Source of the DNA: Azolla caroliniana
Lineage: Eukaryota > Polypodiophyta
Direction of reading: 5' to 3'
Assembly (NCBI GenBank): GCA_043228905.1
Contig: JBHGNT010000010.1
Location: 10,540,001 to 10,604,000, forward strand
DNA: 64,000 bases
Shown here piece after piece: positions 33,085-44,916 of this stretch. Below the pieces are notes generated by a model. It saw only the letters and a list, made by a program, of their open reading frames with translations, searched no databases and was not told where the DNA came from. Made by a program: the position numbers and the translations under genes. Within the stretch, counting starts at the first letter, position 1, and each line of letters begins with the position of its first letter.

Positions 33085-33902
33085 TGTTGGGAGACAGGTC
33101 CCTCCGGATGGGAAGGGAGAAGAACAGTGTTGATGAACAAACTCGGCCGAGGTCGAAACCGTATGAGGAGGACCCGGCTACGGAGAGCCAGATGTTGCAG
33201 ACCCGGTATGAACCGGATGAGGAGTATCCGGCTATGGAGAGACGAATGTTGCAGACCCGGTATGAACTGGATGAGGAGTACCCGGCTACGGAGAGCTGGA
33301 TGGTGCAGACCCGGTATGAACCGGATGAGGAGTACCCGGCTACGGAGAGCCGAATGTTGCAGACTCGGTATGAACCGGATGAGGAGTACCTGGCTACGGA
33401 GAACCGGATGGTATAGACCCGGTGAGAACCGGATGAAGAGACATATTCGTAAATATGTTTCTGAGAGTCCATCGAGGCTATATTTGTAAATAGCCGAAAA
33501 GTCATATTAGTATAAATATGACTTAGGGCAAACTTTTAGTCAGTAGTGGTTGTCATTCTTGTTGGTGCAAGAATAGAGTGAGTGCGTAACAGTGTACAGA
33601 GAGAGAGAGAGAGACAGAAAGAGGCTGTTGCCTCTGTTGTAACCGCCGCCTGTGGCGAAGATAGTGAGCACGAGGTCGTTGCCTCCGTGAACTCACTGCT
33701 GTACATACTAACCTAGTGATAGTTTGTTGCCTGTGGGCTGCCGTGGTTTTTCCCTCTTTGGGTTTTCCACGTAAACATCCTGCGTACTCTTCTCTTCCAT
33801 TGTGTCGCTTTTATTATTATTTATTTCCCGGTTTTTCTGTGTATGATTCTAAGCTCGGTTGTGGCCGAGCGTTGTGTATAAAGAGCGTTTGAGTTCTCGT
33901 CA
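33085..33902 (+). repeat. 5' LTR of Copia E (818 bp)
   Basis: TGTTGGGAGACAGG ... GTTCTCGTCA, with about five 54-bp minisatellite units (33163-33425) and the three inverted repeats plus TATAAATA box just after (about 33440-33522). The 3' half differs from that of B (for example TTTTAGTCAGTAGTGG), so E belongs to a separate subfamily. Confidence 0.95.
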
Positions 33903-33903
33903 A

Positions 33904-33920
33904 GTGGTATCAAAGAAAAA
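33904..33920 (+). promoter_or_regulatory. Primer-binding site of Copia E
   Basis: TGGTATCAAAGAAAAAC: the tRNA-iMet type site with one change from the TGGTATCAGAG of element B. Confidence 0.9.
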
Positions 33921-33931
33921 CAACACAGAAA

Positions 33932-35050
33932 ATGGACGAATCGTTTGGCGGCATGTTCAAGCTCACCGGCTCCAACTATTCGGTATGGAAGTCGAAGATG
34001 AGGGACATGCTCGTGGTTAAAGATCTTTGGTTGCTGGTTCAGTTTGGGGACAAGAGACCGGACAAAATCGACGCCACGATATGGGAGGTGATGCACATGA
34101 AGAAAATGGCTTACATACGGTGCTTCATCGACATGAGCCTATACAATAACTTCAATGAAGAGAGCAAGGCTCATGAGCTTTGGGAGAAGATCGACATTAT
34201 GTTTCGAAACAAAAATGTTGTTAATCAGGTTTCAGTGTTCCGGAAGCTAGTAAGACTTCGGTACCAAGATGGCTCCAGCATGGCGGAGCACATGAATGCC
34301 TTCCAGGGGCTGATCCACCAGGCAACTTCATTGGAAGTACCTCTCGCCGATGAGGTACTTGCGCTACTCCTGCTCGGTTCCCTCCCTGACAGCTGGGAGA
34401 CGTTGGTTGTCACTTTGGGCAACGCTGGGCCGGAAGGAAAGTGGTTATCCCTAGCAAGAGTAAAGTGGAGCTTGCTAGATGAGGAGGCGCGTCGGAAAGA
34501 TAAAGATACGAGCTCCGACTCCAAAGCACTCCTTACCGAATCGGAACGCGGAAGACATAGAAACCGTAGTCCCCAGAACCGGGAGAAGTCGGGGACACGG
34601 TCAAAGTCAAGGGGGAGGCCCACTTGCTTCTATTGCGGCAAGCCGGGATACTTCCAAAAGAACTGTCGGCATTTCCAAAAAGATAAGGAGACTGACAGTA
34701 CCGATTCGAAGCGGACCCCGGACTGGAACGGTAAAGACCGGAGGGGGCTGGACCGGAAGGGAACGACGGAAATTGCGGCAAGTGAAGAGGAGTTGATGCT
34801 CATCACCGAGGAGAGTGAGATAAACCTTGCCGGCGACGAGATGACCTGGGTGGTAGCCTCCGGAGCGTCGTTCCACCTTACCCCGGACCGGAAATGCTTC
34901 TCATCCTACTCAGCCGGTGATCACGGCTGTGTCCGGATGGGGAATGAAGGTACATGCCGAATTGTCGGCATAGGAGACGTGTGGCTGTCGACACCAACCG
35001 GATGCAAGTTGCTGCTGAGGGATGTCCGACACGTTACGGAGTTCGATTGA
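33932..35050 (+). pseudogene. Copia E gag and protease
   Basis: The ATG at 33932 is intact and the frame is open for 372 codons. The gag domain shows MFKLTGSNYSVWKSKMRDML, ELWEKIDIMFRNKN, DGSSMAEHMNAFQGLIHQ and LLLGSLPDSWETL; a knuckle CFYCGKPGYFQKNC follows, where the zinc-binding His is Tyr (34649-34651, CAC to TAC). Protease reads VVASGASFHL: the catalytic Asp has become Ala (34856-34858). A one-base deletion near 35045 ends the frame at TGA 35050; the next part is in another frame (34954-35322). Knuckle and protease are therefore both inactive, but by different mutations from those in element B. Confidence 0.93.
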
Positions 35051-36163
35051 ACCTGATATCAGCCGGTCGGCTAGATGATGAGGGCTACACGGGTAGCATC
35101 CGGAACGGTGTCATGAAGTTCAGCAAAGGGAGCCTGATTGTGGCTCGGGCCCGGAAGGTAAACACACTGTACCTGATGAATGCCCGGTTATGCTCGGAAG
35201 AAGTGAACGTGGCTTCCGACACTACCGGTGAGCTGTGGCACAATAGGCCGTGTCATATGAGCGTGAAGGGGATGAAGAGGCTTGTAGACGACAACCTCAT
35301 TCCAGTGAAGAACGTGCAGTGATTGTCTGGCCGGTAAGCAGAACCGGACCTCTTTCCGACCAAGGCCACCGATGAGATGTAATGCACCACTGGAGTTGGT
35401 GCATATGGATGTGTGTCAAGTAGACACGAAGTCACATGCCGGAGCGCAATACTTCGTGACGTTCATAGATGACCACAACCGGAAGCTGTGGGCCACACCG
35501 TTGAAGATGAAGGATCAGGTGTTATCCGTCTTCAAAGAGCTCCACGCGAGAATGGAAAGAGAAACCGGCCGGAAGCTGAAGGCGGTTCGAGCAGATAACG
35601 GAGGAGAATACCAGGGGTAGTTCGAGGAGTACTGTCGCTCGAAAGGAATCCGGCTCGAATTTACCGTGCCGAAGATGCCGGAACTAAACGGACTGGCCGA
35701 GAGGATGAACCAGAACATAATGGAGAGGGTCCAGAGTATGTTAGCGCATGCAAAACTCCCCAAGAAGTTTCGGGCTGAGGCACTGTCGATGACGACATAT
35801 GTGATAAATAGAACACCCTCAGTACCCTTGGACGGAGACACGCCACAGAGAGTGTGGACCGGTAAGGAAGTATCCTACCGGCATCTGAAGGTGTTCGGGT
35901 GTCTCACGTACGTGCATGTAGCTAAGGACCGGAGAGGAAAGTTAGATCCAAAGACCTGACCATGCATATTCCTCGGTTACGGTGACGATGAGTTCGGCTA
36001 CCGAGTGTGGGATCTCGTCGACAAGAAGGTATTCCGGAGTCGAGATATTATCTTCATGGAGAACAAGACGCTCGCCGACTGGGAGTCGGAGAAGAAGATA
36101 ATGAACTCCGAGTCGACCGGTAAGGATCGACTCTACGATGAGCAGACCCAACCGGCAAGAGAC
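35046..36163 (+). pseudogene. Copia E GAG-pre-integrase and integrase, first part
   Basis: RLNLISAGRLDDEGYTG, ELWHNRPCHMSVKGMKRL, then a 14-bp deletion at about 35319 relative to element B (between two GTGCA repeats) causing a frameshift. From 35372: LELVHMDVCQVD (His-Met in place of His-Thr, catalytic Asp present), YFVTFIDDHNRKLWA, VRADNGGEY, TAG at 35618-35620, NGLAERMNQN and VFGCLTYVHVAKDRRGKLD. TGA at 35957. Integrase tail continues to GAGAC (36159-36163), where solo LTR F is inserted. Confidence 0.9.
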
Positions 36164-36915
36164 TGACGGGAACTCAAGGCTCCTTATGTCCAACGCTCGG
36201 CCACAACCGAGATTCTTTACTTACACAGAAAACGGGAAATAAAACAGGACAAGAAGAGGGAAAGAATACACAGGAGGTTGACGTGGAAAACCCCAAAACT
36301 AGGGGAAAAACCACGGCAGCCCACAGGCTGCAAACTGTCACTATGTGGGAATATACAACCGTGAGTTCACTGAGGCACCGACCTCGTGCTCACAAATCTT
36401 CGCCACAGGCTGCGGTTACAACAGAGGCAACGACCTCTTTCTCTCTCTCTCTCTCTCTCTCTCTGTAGAGTTAAGCACACTAATCTCGTGTAATACAGAA
36501 AAATGACAACAACACATAAAGTTTGCCCTAAGTCATATTTATACTAATATGACTTTTCGGCTATTCACAAATGTAGCCTCGATGGGCTCTTAGAAACATA
36601 TTTACGAATATGTCTCTTCCTCCAGTTCACACCGGGCCTGCACCATCCGGCTCTCCGTAGCCGGGTACTCCTCATCCGGTTCACACCGGGCCTGCACCAT
36701 CCGGCTCTCCGTAGCTGGGTACTCCTCATCCGGTTCTCACTGGGCCTGCACCATCCGGCTCTCCGTAGCCGGGTACTCCTCATCCGGTTCACACCGGGTC
36801 TGTATCATCCGGCTCTCCGTAGCCAGGTACTCCTCATCCGGTCTTCACCGGGTCTGCATCATCCGGCTCTCACTGATCTTCTCCCTTCCCATCCGGAGGG
36901 ACCTGTCTCCCAACA
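36164..36915 (-). mobile_element. Solo LTR F, reversed, inside Copia E
   Basis: Reads on the minus strand as the B/E-type LTR, TGTTGGGAGACAGG (36915 leftward) to GTTCCCGTCA (36164), with about four minisatellite units and the inverted repeats near 36525-36615. Perfect TSD GAGAC at 36159-36163 and 36916-36920. No internal sequence: the product of recombination between two LTRs of a later insertion. Confidence 0.95.
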
Positions 36916-36920
36916 GAGAC

Positions 36921-38690
36921 CGGTTAGCACTCGAGGGACCAGCCGGTTACGGTGAGGATACCGAACAGGCTGAAGAAGAAGTAGAGGAAGTTGAAACCAG
37001 AACCGACCAAGACCCCAAATCGGATTTGGATGAAGAGCAGATGGATGAGCTGGTCACCGAAGCCCAGAGACGGAGATATCCCCTCAGAGAGAGAAGGGCC
37101 CCCCGGAGATTTCCGGATGCAGAGCATGTTCTGCTGACCGATGAGGGGGAGCCGGAAAGCTTCGAAGAAGCGAAGGAAGACACCCATAGCCGAAAATGGT
37201 TAAGTGCCATGCAGGATGAGATGGATTCCCTACATGAGAACCATATGTACGAGTTGGTGGAGTTGCCGAAAGGAAAGCGGGCACTCCGAAACAAGTGGGT
37301 GTACAAGTTGAAACTGGGAGATGCCGGCAACCCCCCGAGATACAAAGCCAGGATCGTGGGGAAGGGGTTCCAACAGAAGAAGGGCATGGACTTCGACGAG
37401 ATATTTGCCCCGGTATAGCGGCAAGCATGGACCTCGAGGTATAGGAACTAGACGTGAAGACGACATTCCTTCACGGTGACCTCGAAGAGGAGATCTACAT
37501 GCAGCAACCGGAAGGATTCGTGGAGAAAGGGAAGGAGCACCTAGTTTGCCGGCTGAAGAAGAGCCTCTACGGGTTAAAGCAAGCCCCCCGGAAATGGTAT
37601 CGGAAGTTCGACTCCTTCATGACCGATCAAGGGTACCACAAGACGCAGGCCGATCACTGCGTTTTTGTGAAGAAGTTGGAAGGAGGCGACTTCCTGATAC
37701 TCCTTCTGTATGTGGACGACATGTTGATCGTCGGACGGGACCAAGTCAAAATACGGATGCTAATGAAGGCTCTCAACCGGACCTTCTCAATGAAAGACTT
37801 GGGTCCGGCAAGACAGATGTTGGGGATGCACATCATTCGGGACCGGTCAGCGAAGCAATTATGGTTGTCACAGGAGAAGTACATGACAAAGGTGCTTCAC
37901 CGGTTCAACATGTCAGATGCGAAACCGGTCGGATCGACACTTCCGGCAAACTGCAAGCTATCCGGTAAGCAAAGCCCGAAGACGAAAGTAGAGAAGGTGG
38001 ATATGATGAAGATTCTATATGCCTCTACCGTCGGGAGCTTGATGTACGCAATGGTGTGTACCCGACCGGATATAGGATACGCAGTCGGAGTGGTGAGCCG
38101 GTTTATGAGCAATCCCGGCAAGGAGCACTGGAACGTGGTCAAATGGATACTCCGGTATTTGAAGGGCACTTCAAATATGTGTCTCCGATTCGCCTCCGGA
38201 AAACCTCAACTTGATGGTTTTACCGATTCGGACATGTTGGCTGATGTGGATACCAGCCGGTCTACATCCGGGTATGTAATGACATATGCAGGGGGAGCTG
38301 TTTCGTGGCAGTCGAGGCTGCAGAAGACGGTTGCATTGTCAACCACGGAAGCGGAGTACATGGCGGCTGTGGAAGCCGGCAAGGAAATATTATGGATGAA
38401 GGACTTCATCGGAGAGCTCGGTATCCGGCAAGAGGAATACCGACTCTATTGCGACAGTCAAAGTGCCATCCACCTAACTAAGAATGTGGCCTACCATTCC
38501 TGGACGAAGCATATCCAGCGGAGGTATCACTGGATCCGGGAAAGAGTAGATGACTAGGAGTTTGCACTGACGAAGATCCACACGGCCGAGAACGGGTCAG
38601 ATATGCTGACCAAAGTGCTGACACCCGACAAGCTAGACGCATGCCGGAAGAGGATCGGACTGGTATAACACCCCATGCCGGAGTGAAGGG
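36921..38690 (+). pseudogene. Copia E reverse transcriptase and RNase H
   Basis: A Glu/Asp-rich linker, then RT motifs YELVELPKGKRALRNKWVYK and KARIVGKGFQQKKGMDFDEIF (to 37418). A short deletion at 37412-37454 removes the segment between IFAPV and DVKTTFLHGDLEEEIYM. From 37454 the frame is open: LKKSLYGLKQAPRKWY, the intact catalytic YVDD at 37709-37720, MKDLGPARQMLGM; RNase H FTDSDMLADVD, SRSTSGYVMTY, STTEAEYMAA, YCDSQSAIHL. TAG at 38555 (VDD stop), then ALTKIHTAENGSDMLTKVL to about 38690. Confidence 0.93.
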
Positions 38691-38696
38691 GGAGTT

Positions 38697-39488
38697 TGTT
38701 GGGAGACAGGTCCCTCCGGATGGGAAGGGAGAAGAACAGTGCTGATGAACAAACTCGGCCGAGGCCGAAACGGTATGAGGAGGACCCGGCTACGGAGAGC
38801 CGGATGTTGCAGACCCGATATGAACAGGATGAGGAGTACCCGGCTACGGAGAGCCGCATGTTGCAGACCCGGTATGAACCGGATGAGGAGTACCCGGTTA
38901 TGGAGAGCCGGATGGTGCAGACCCGGTATGAACCGGATGAGGAGTACCCGGCTACGGAGAGCCGGATGTTGCAGACCCGGTATGAACCGGATGAGGAGTA
39001 CCCGGCTACAGAGAACCGGATGAAGAGACATATTCGTAAATATGTTTCTGAGAGTCCATCGAGGCTATATTTGTAAATAGCCGAAAAGTCATATTAGTAT
39101 AAATATGACTTAGGGCAAACTTTTAGTCAGTAGTGGTTGTCATTCTTGTTGGTGCAAGAATAGAGTGAGTGTGTAACAATGTACAGAGAGAGAGAGAGAG
39201 ACAGAAAGAGGTTGTTGCCTCTGTTGTAACCGCCGCCTGTGGCGAAGATAGTGAGCACGAGGTCGTTGCCTCCGTGAACTCACTGCTGTACATACTAACC
39301 TAGTGATAGTTTGTTGCCTGTGGGCTGCCGTGGTTTTTCCCTCTTTGGGTTTTCCACGTAAACATCCTGCGTACTCTTCTCTTCCATTGTGTCGCTTTTT
39401 ATTTATTTATTTCCCGGTTTTTCTGTGTATGATTCTAAGCTCGGTTGTGGCCGAGCGTTGTGTATAAGGAGCGTTTGAGTTCTCGTCA
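38697..39488 (+). repeat. 3' LTR of Copia E (792 bp)
   Basis: Follows polypurine AAGGGGGAGTT; TGTTGGGAGACAGG ... GTTCTCGTCA. About five 54-bp units at 38775-39018, then the inverted repeats and TATA box as in the other copies. Confidence 0.95.
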
Positions 39489-39493
39489 GTACG

Positions 39494-40490
39494 TTGATGC
39501 TAGTGGATGAGGAGTCTCCAATAATGTCTGTTGCGAAGCATTCGCTAGTGTGAGTAATTGCTAGATTAGATAAAAATATATATATCGATCCTACTCCACT
39601 AATTGCTAATTTCTCATCTCATATTTGGGTGTTAGACTCTAGACCAATTGACGACTTGCTGTGGGATCCATCATATTATGGTTGGAAATTGTCCATGTCT
39701 GACTCTTCGACTAAGGTCCTCCCTTTCTTCACATATTCAGTGGCATTTGGGAGGAATTTTATGTTGAAGCAGGCCGAGTTGATACCTGCTGGAAAAAAGT
39801 ATTGGGAGGAAGGCAATGCCTCATCTTCTCATATGGTGATGTTTTGGAAACAATTTTGGTGAATTAAATGCATGAATAGGATATTGCATTTTCGGTGGTT
39901 GATGATTCATTATGCATTGCTAGTAGGTGATTTGTTGAGGGGATCGGTGAGTAATTGGTCATGTATTATGTGTGGGTTTGTGGCTGAGACATTGCATCAT
40001 GTATTTTGCGAATGTGTTGCCGAAAAAAGTTTTTGGTGTCGAATTCTTAGGCTTCTAGGTCGTAAATATAGGTCGGCTATTTTTACGTGGGGTGCAGTTT
40101 TTGGGGGAATGTTGGATCAACAAAGGGCTTTTTATCATTATAATCATTCTTCCTTGTCTTTACATGTAAGAAGTTTTCAGGTATATTCTACTTCAAGCTC
40201 CTAGCAGGGAATCTTGTTCTTCTCGCAGAGTTATGTTTGGCAGATTTTCTCCTCGTTGGCTTTACGGGTTCTTTGGAAAGCTAGGTGTTCCAAGTTATAC
40301 AATGATGAAGACACTCACGTTGTGGATCAGGTAAAGTCTTTTTGGAACTTATTAGTACATATGGTTAAAGGTGATTATGACAATGATAAAAGGTTCTGGA
40401 AACACATCTATTCGAAAAAGAAGGAGAATTCGACGAGTTTGGTCAACTATTCCTATAATGTTAGATGCAGCCGCGGAGGTTAGGTGGAAC
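39494..40490 (+). pseudogene. LINE D: C-terminal zinc-binding (zf-RVT) region
   Basis: Resumes LINE D after Copia E. ILHFRWLMIHYALLVGDLL, then CIMCGFVAETLHHVFCEC (about 39963-40016) is the zf-RVT Cys/His motif of plant L1-type LINEs, followed by KSFWCRILRLLG and, after a frameshift, LRVLWKARCSKLYNDE. The tail blends into the tandem repeat after about 40500. With endonuclease from 24820, this makes one LINE spread over 15.7 kb. Confidence 0.85.
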
Positions 40491-40539
40491 TATGTACCAC
40501 CTCGTTGGTTGTTCCCGCCACCGGCACCATTCTTACTGC

Positions 40540-42650
40540 GAACAACATGAGTCAACATGGAGGAGAAGGTTGCGACATGTAGGAAGGCTATTTTAATGTA
40601 TAAGGTGTTGATGATAATCGAAGATAGTGACGGGAACTCACTTCTCCTTTTGTCCAACGCTCGACCACAACCGAGATTCTTTTCATACACAGAAAATAGG
40701 AAACCGAAAAACACGCGACACAAAGGAGAGAAAAGGGTACACAAAATGTTTACGTGGAAAACCCAAAGAGGGAAGAAAACCACGGCAGCCCTCAGGCTGC
40801 AAACTATCACTAAGTTGGAATGTACAAAACAGTGAGATCACTGAGGCAACGACCTCGGGCTCACGATCTTCGCCACAGGTGGCGGTTACAACAGAGGCAA
40901 CGACCTCTTTTATCTCTCTCTCTCTCTACAACACTACGTACTCACTCTTCTTCTTGCACCAACAAGAAAATGACAACAACAGCAGTTACTAAAAGTTTGC
41001 CCTAAGTCATATTTATACTAATATGACTTTTCGGCTATTTACAAATGTAACCTCGATGGGCTCTCAAGAACATATTTACGAATATGTCTCTTCATCTGGT
41101 TCTTCACCGGGTCTGTATCATCTGGCTCTCCATAGCCGGGTACTCCTCATCCAGTTCATACCGGGCCTGCACCATCCGGCTCTCCGTAGCTGGGTACTCC
41201 TCATCCGGTTCATACCGGGCCTGCACCATTCGGCTCTCCGTAGCCGAGTACTCCTCATCCGGTTCATACCGGGCCTGCACCATCCGGCTCTCCGTAGCCG
41301 GGTCCTCCTCATACGGTTTCGGCCTCGGCCTATCGGCCTCGACCGAGTTTGTTCATCGGCACTGATCTTCTCCCTTCCCATCCGGAGGGACCTGTCTCCC
41401 AACAGATAGCCAGAGGGTGGATGAAGACATGAGGATGAGGGATGATGTTGTGGGGGCTGAAGTAGAGTAGTATAAGAAGGTAGTAATTTTTTTTGACTCA
41501 AATTTGGCTGTTAGGACAGGATTTTAGCAATATTTAGCGGAATTCCTATGATAATCGGAGACATCGAGATGGTGGATGTGGACATGAGGAAGTTGGTTTT
41601 CTGTTTTTGTGATCAAGATGAATGATGTTGGTGGGGGGCTGAAGCAGATTATTATGAGAAGGTGAGGATTTATTCCACTCATTTGTTGGCTATTAGTGTA
41701 ATAGGATTTTCAAGGTAATCAACAATATGACAAGAAGGTCAGTAAGATGCTTTAGATGTGGGCTGACTTATGAAGATGTTATGGTTCTCATAGGTTGAGG
41801 GATGATGGCGATGGGGTTTGAAGCATATTTGTCATGACAAGAGGATGAGTGGTGATGGTGTGAGGGTTGTAGCAGATCATGAGGGGAGATTGAAACCTTT
41901 TTCACTTATTTTTTGTCTATTTGCACAGGACCTTGGTGGATTTTAGCGGTAATAGGCGGGAATCCTGAGAGAATCGGAGATAGAGAGATGGTGGATGAGG
42001 ACATGAGGAAGTTGGTTTTCTGTTTTTGTGATCAGGATGAGTGATGTTGGTGTGGGAGCTGATGTAGATTATTCTGGTGATGTTGGTGTGGGGACATGAG
42101 GAAGCTGGTTTTCTGTTTTTCACTCATTTTTGGCAATTAGTACAGGATTGCGGTAATCGGTGAGATGGCAAGAGGGTCAATGAGATGCTCCAGATATGGG
42201 CTGAGTTAAGAAGATATTATGGTTCTCATAGGTTGTGGGATGATGGCAATGGGGTTTGAAGCATGTTTGTCACGACGAGAGGGTGAGTGGTGTTGGTGTG
42301 AGGGTTGAACAAGATCATGAGGGGATGAGGAATCATTTTTCACTTATTTTGTTGTTAATTGCACAAGACATTGGTGGTATTCGACGAGATGGTTGATGTG
42401 GATTGAATGAAGGAATTTGTTTGTTTTTTTGGACTGATGATGGTGGGGGGGATCAAAGCAGATCATGAGGGGATGAGAATCACACTAGACTCATTTTGTT
42501 GTTATTTGTACAGGACCTTGGTAGTAAGCGGCGAGATGGTTGATGCAGACTTAATGAAGCATAATTTTGTTTAGTGTTAAGGTTGAGTGAAGATGGTGTG
42601 GGGATCGAAGCAGATGGTGTGAGGTGAGGAGGACATAGTTCATCTTGTTT
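40540..42650. repeat. Degenerate tandem repeat array (period about 415-435 bp)
   Basis: Recurring blocks: ATAATCGGAGA plus GAGATGGTGGATG (near 41550, 41970), ACATGAGGAAGTTGGTTTTC (near 41583, 42001), ATGGTTCTCATAGGTTG (41781, 42219) and AGATCATGAGGGGA (41875, 42311, 42461). About three diverged units, with shorter sub-repeats at the right end. Solo LTR G is inserted in its first unit; the sequence around the insertion (ATAATCGAAGATAG...AGGGTGGATGAAGACATGAGG) matches the later units once G is removed. No ORF of note. Confidence 0.8.
40628..41404 (-). mobile_element. Solo LTR G, reversed
   Basis: Same LTR family as B, E and F, with TSD GATAG at 40623-40627 and 41405-41409. It carries about four 54-bp units (41140-41320) and the three inverted repeats (about 41008-41090). 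CT run near 40913-40926. Confidence 0.95.
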
Positions 42651-43258
42651 ATAGGGAGATTATTATAAGTACATTTTCAATTTTCGTGGAGATGAAGGAC
42701 ATGGTCGTTTTCATATGGGAGATGATACATGGGGGCTATCCAAGGCAGCCCATCACATTTTACCCAAGCGTTAGGTGCATCATGGACTACTTTGGTGTCT
42801 TCAACTGCTGTGTACAAAACATTTGTCAAATAACATCACCCTAGTGGACAACCAGGTGATGGTGAACAACTTTAGTATAGGCGGAATCAAATGCATACAT
42901 GGAGTTTTTAGACTACTAGCCATGGTGGACAACCAGGGTATGTTGACTAGGATTATCACCAAGATATGTAAAGATATGTATTCTCTTGGACCGCAAGAAT
43001 TTGGTTATAGGTTGACAATGGGTCTTGTTGGCAAAGGCTGAGAGAGTTTTCATGGATATAATTAGCCTTATCTTGCCAAAGGCCATCGTTTATATTTGGT
43101 CTTTTTTTGATAGATACTTGTGGAGTGGAAATTATTATGTACAAATTGTAGATGGACTTTGGCATTGTTAATTTTAATACCAAGGGAGTATAGTTTTTGT
43201 AGAAAAAAAACATCATAAATAAAGAAAATAAGAAAAACTAATGTAAACTACCTATTAA
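42651..43258. other. Spacer, nothing recognised
   Basis: One 88-codon open frame (42775-43041) has no motif I recognise; it contains the short internal repeat GTGGACAACCAGG (42846 and 42925), so low-complexity origin is possible. Confidence 0.5.
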
Positions 43259-44300
43259 TGTGACTTTTGTTCACACTTAATAGTTACTTGAACGTCCATT
43301 CCTGTGAGATGTGATCACAATGAACATTCCCATTACAAACTTCCCTATGATCTCTTTTGCCTATAAAATATAACATCTACGATGAATAGAATGTCATCTC
43401 TCTTTCTTAATCAAACTTAAGTCATATATGTCAAATTGTTATACTTTGTTAGATAGTACTTTAAATTCCTACATGGTATCAGAGCATTCTCCTAGGAATT
43501 AAAGCACAACCATCAAGAGCATCGATTTGGAAGATCTACGAAGATGGATTCTAATACAAGTTCAACAAACAAAACAACGCCAATGACATCAAAACACAAT
43601 GGAGAAACTCAATGACAAAAATTATAGAATGTGAAAATTAAGGATGAGTCTAATCTTCGAAAGAGCACAATTAATCGACATTCTAAAAGATATAATACCA
43701 CAACCTACAACCATCCTAGAATAAAATGAATGGAAAAATAAAGATTTAAATGCACACATGGAATTGGTTATGCATCTAACTGATGAACAAATAGATTTAG
43801 TAAAAGAATTAAAAACATAAAAAGAAATATGGGATGCATTGAAGAAATACCACGAACCCTTAGACAAAACAACAAAGATCAACACCTTGAGACACCTTGT
43901 CACATTAGAAAAGGAAGAAAGTGATGGAATTGACACATTCATTAGAAAGTGGCAGTTAACCCTCGAGCAAACATTATTAGCAGGCAACAAAATTGATGAA
44001 GATATGAAATTTCATTTAATCTTGGGTGCCTTACCACACATGGAAATGATGACACTTCGAACATGAAGAACATGTTCTTGAAATTGAAAAGAGAATAAAG
44101 GACAAGGCAAAACACATGGAAAGAATAAAGGGTAAGGCAAAACACAAAGATGCATTACTTGCAATGAGCGCGATAATAAGCTTTCAGAAACCCAACTTCT
44201 CAAAGCCAAGATTTCAAAAGTTTCAAAGGTCATACAAGCCAAATCAACAAAATGACACAATACATACAACTGTGCTCAGTGTGCACTTTTATACAAGCCC
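43259..44300 (+). mobile_element. Ty1/Copia fragment M: 5' LTR, primer site and gag
   Basis: A short LTR of about 215 bp (43259-43473, TGTGACTTTTG to CCTACA) with a TATAAAATA box near 43371. Primer site TGGTATCAGAGCATT at 43474. Then gag in three frames: VMHLTDEQIDLVKEL, EIWDALKKYHEPLDKTTKI, DTFIRKWQLTLEQTL and LILGALPHMEMMTL (about 43740-44050), and a Lys-rich stretch with HKDALLAMSAI. Protease, integrase, RT and the 3' LTR are missing. A different Copia lineage from A, B, C and E, judging by LTR size and gag. Confidence 0.83.
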
Positions 44301-44377
44301 TAATAATGGGCTGACACAAGTACTATGAGTACGTTAATGCTCATGAATGAGCTTTGACGCTAATGACCTATAATATT

Positions 44378-44667
44378 TGTTGAGAATCAAACTCAACTTC
44401 CATAGTGTGGGAACACACCCTAGTGTGTGAACACCTCATCACCTACTGTAGTAACTAGTGTGTCATAGAATCTTATAGTTCTATGCCACAAATTCGGTGT
44501 AGTTAAGTATCCACCTACCTTTAGTTAAGAGGTGGTTGTAGAAAGAGAATATCGAGAGAAGGTGACTATATAAGCACCTTCCCACCGTATTTGTAGTAGT
44601 TGTTTATTCTTGTAATCTTTTCCTTGATAATATAGTCATCAGAGGTTTTCTGTATATGTCGAGATCT

Positions 44668-44702
<35 letters not shown>

Positions 44703-44788
44703 TCTTTCTCTCTCTCTCTCTCACACACACACACAAACACACACACACACACATCCCTTGAGCTGCACATAATCAGTCTTGTTTTACA
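44378..44788 (+). repeat. 5' LTR of Copia I (411 bp)
   Basis: TGTTGAGAATC ... GTTTTACA, with TATATAAG at 44568-44575. The R/U5 part is a (CT)/(CACTCT)/(CA) compound microsatellite at about 44667-44753. Followed by primer site TGGTATCAAAGC at 44789. Confidence 0.9.
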
Positions 44789-44916
44789 TGGTATCAAAGC
44801 AATTGGTAGTCTGATCCAAGCCCATTCACATGTGTTGTGTTAAAGTCTACGTTCACGAAGAACCGACTGATTGTTGTAGTAGTCTATGCACAATCCATAT
44901 CAAAGAGAAGAGTCAA

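Larger units (their letters stand above)
33085..39488 (+). mobile_element. Ty1/Copia element E, inserted in LINE D, containing solo LTR F
   Basis: 5' LTR 33085-33902, internal 33903-38696, 3' LTR 38697-39488; flanks GTACA (33080-33084) and GTACG (39489-39493), a TSD with one mismatch. Same family as element B. LTRs differ by about 2% outside the minisatellite. LINE D reads on beyond both ends. A reversed solo LTR (F) of the same family lies inside integrase. Confidence 0.94.

Noticed and set aside
42775-43041. 88-codon ORF as a host gene
   Set aside because: No motif recognised and internal short repeats; length is within chance for this composition.
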